DNA from: Nitrososphaerales archaeon TH5896
GTDB lineage: Archaea > Thermoproteota > Nitrososphaeria > Nitrososphaerales > Nitrososphaeraceae
NCBI GenBank assembly: GCA_014523625.1
Contig: JAATVP010000027.1
Coordinates: 1-13,433 of the forward strand
Length of the DNA: 13,433 bases
Direction: 5' to 3'
Numbering within the stretch: the first letter of the stretch is position 1; each line of letters begins with the position of its first letter. Positions 13,432 through 13,433 of the stretch are shown piece after piece. A program made the position numbers and the translations under genes. Below the pieces are notes generated by a model. The model searched no databases, was not told where the DNA came from, and saw only the letters and a program-made list of their open reading frames with translations.

Positions 13432-13433
13432 AA

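Noticed and set aside
1..13433. CRISPR array, insertion sequence or defence operon
   Set aside because: No spaced direct repeats, no terminal inverted repeats around a transposase, and no nuclease, helicase or toxin-antitoxin gene pair recognised on either strand.

Overview
The window looks like chromosome from a soil ammonia-oxidising archaeon (Nitrososphaeria/Thaumarchaeota), most like the Nitrososphaera/Nitrosocosmicus group. The basis is AT-rich DNA with little Shine-Dalgarno signal, TATA-like boxes about 20-40 bases ahead of ATG codons, two F420-dependent luciferase-like oxidoreductases, several small zinc-ribbon proteins, and secreted Cache, cupredoxin-like and RTX proteins. No rRNA, tRNA, CRISPR array or insertion sequence was seen. 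The lineage is an inference from gene content, not from a marker gene.

Layout. 1-2470 holds the only long intact plus-strand gene, a secreted or membrane-anchored Cache sensor domain, then a 45-residue zinc-finger microprotein and two weak gene relics. 2475-5337 is a minus-strand block: two small membrane-anchored proteins, an F420-dependent oxidoreductase of the Rv2161c type, and a two-gene unit (129-residue conserved protein plus zinc-ribbon protein). 5425-6340 is a patch of broken genes, including a winged-helix-like gene with an in-frame stop and a frameshift. 6379-8994 carries, all on the minus strand, a tiny secreted peptide, an F420-dependent oxidoreductase resembling glucose-6-phosphate dehydrogenase (FGD), a possible 55-residue basic protein and a secreted 206-residue protein. 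9119-10243 holds two broken secreted-protein genes facing each other; one is a cupredoxin-like gene broken by a short tandem duplication. 10467-12696 holds an intact medium-chain reductase and an RTX (calcium-binding repeat) secreted protein. The right edge holds the C-terminal stub of a BNR/Asp-box repeat protein, apparently cut against part of another gene.

How it fits together. Apart from the 4608-5334 pair, the genes look independently transcribed, each with its own TATA-like element. The themes are redox enzymes (two F420 enzymes and one NAD(P)H reductase) and surface or secreted proteins. The notable feature is the density of gene remains: at least four clear relics and several weaker ones lie between long, clean reading frames. 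That pattern suggests an accessory region losing genes rather than general sequencing error. I did not find a convincing new multi-gene system. The best leads are the microproteins, the broken genes, and the two redox enzymes whose active sites differ from their best-known relatives.
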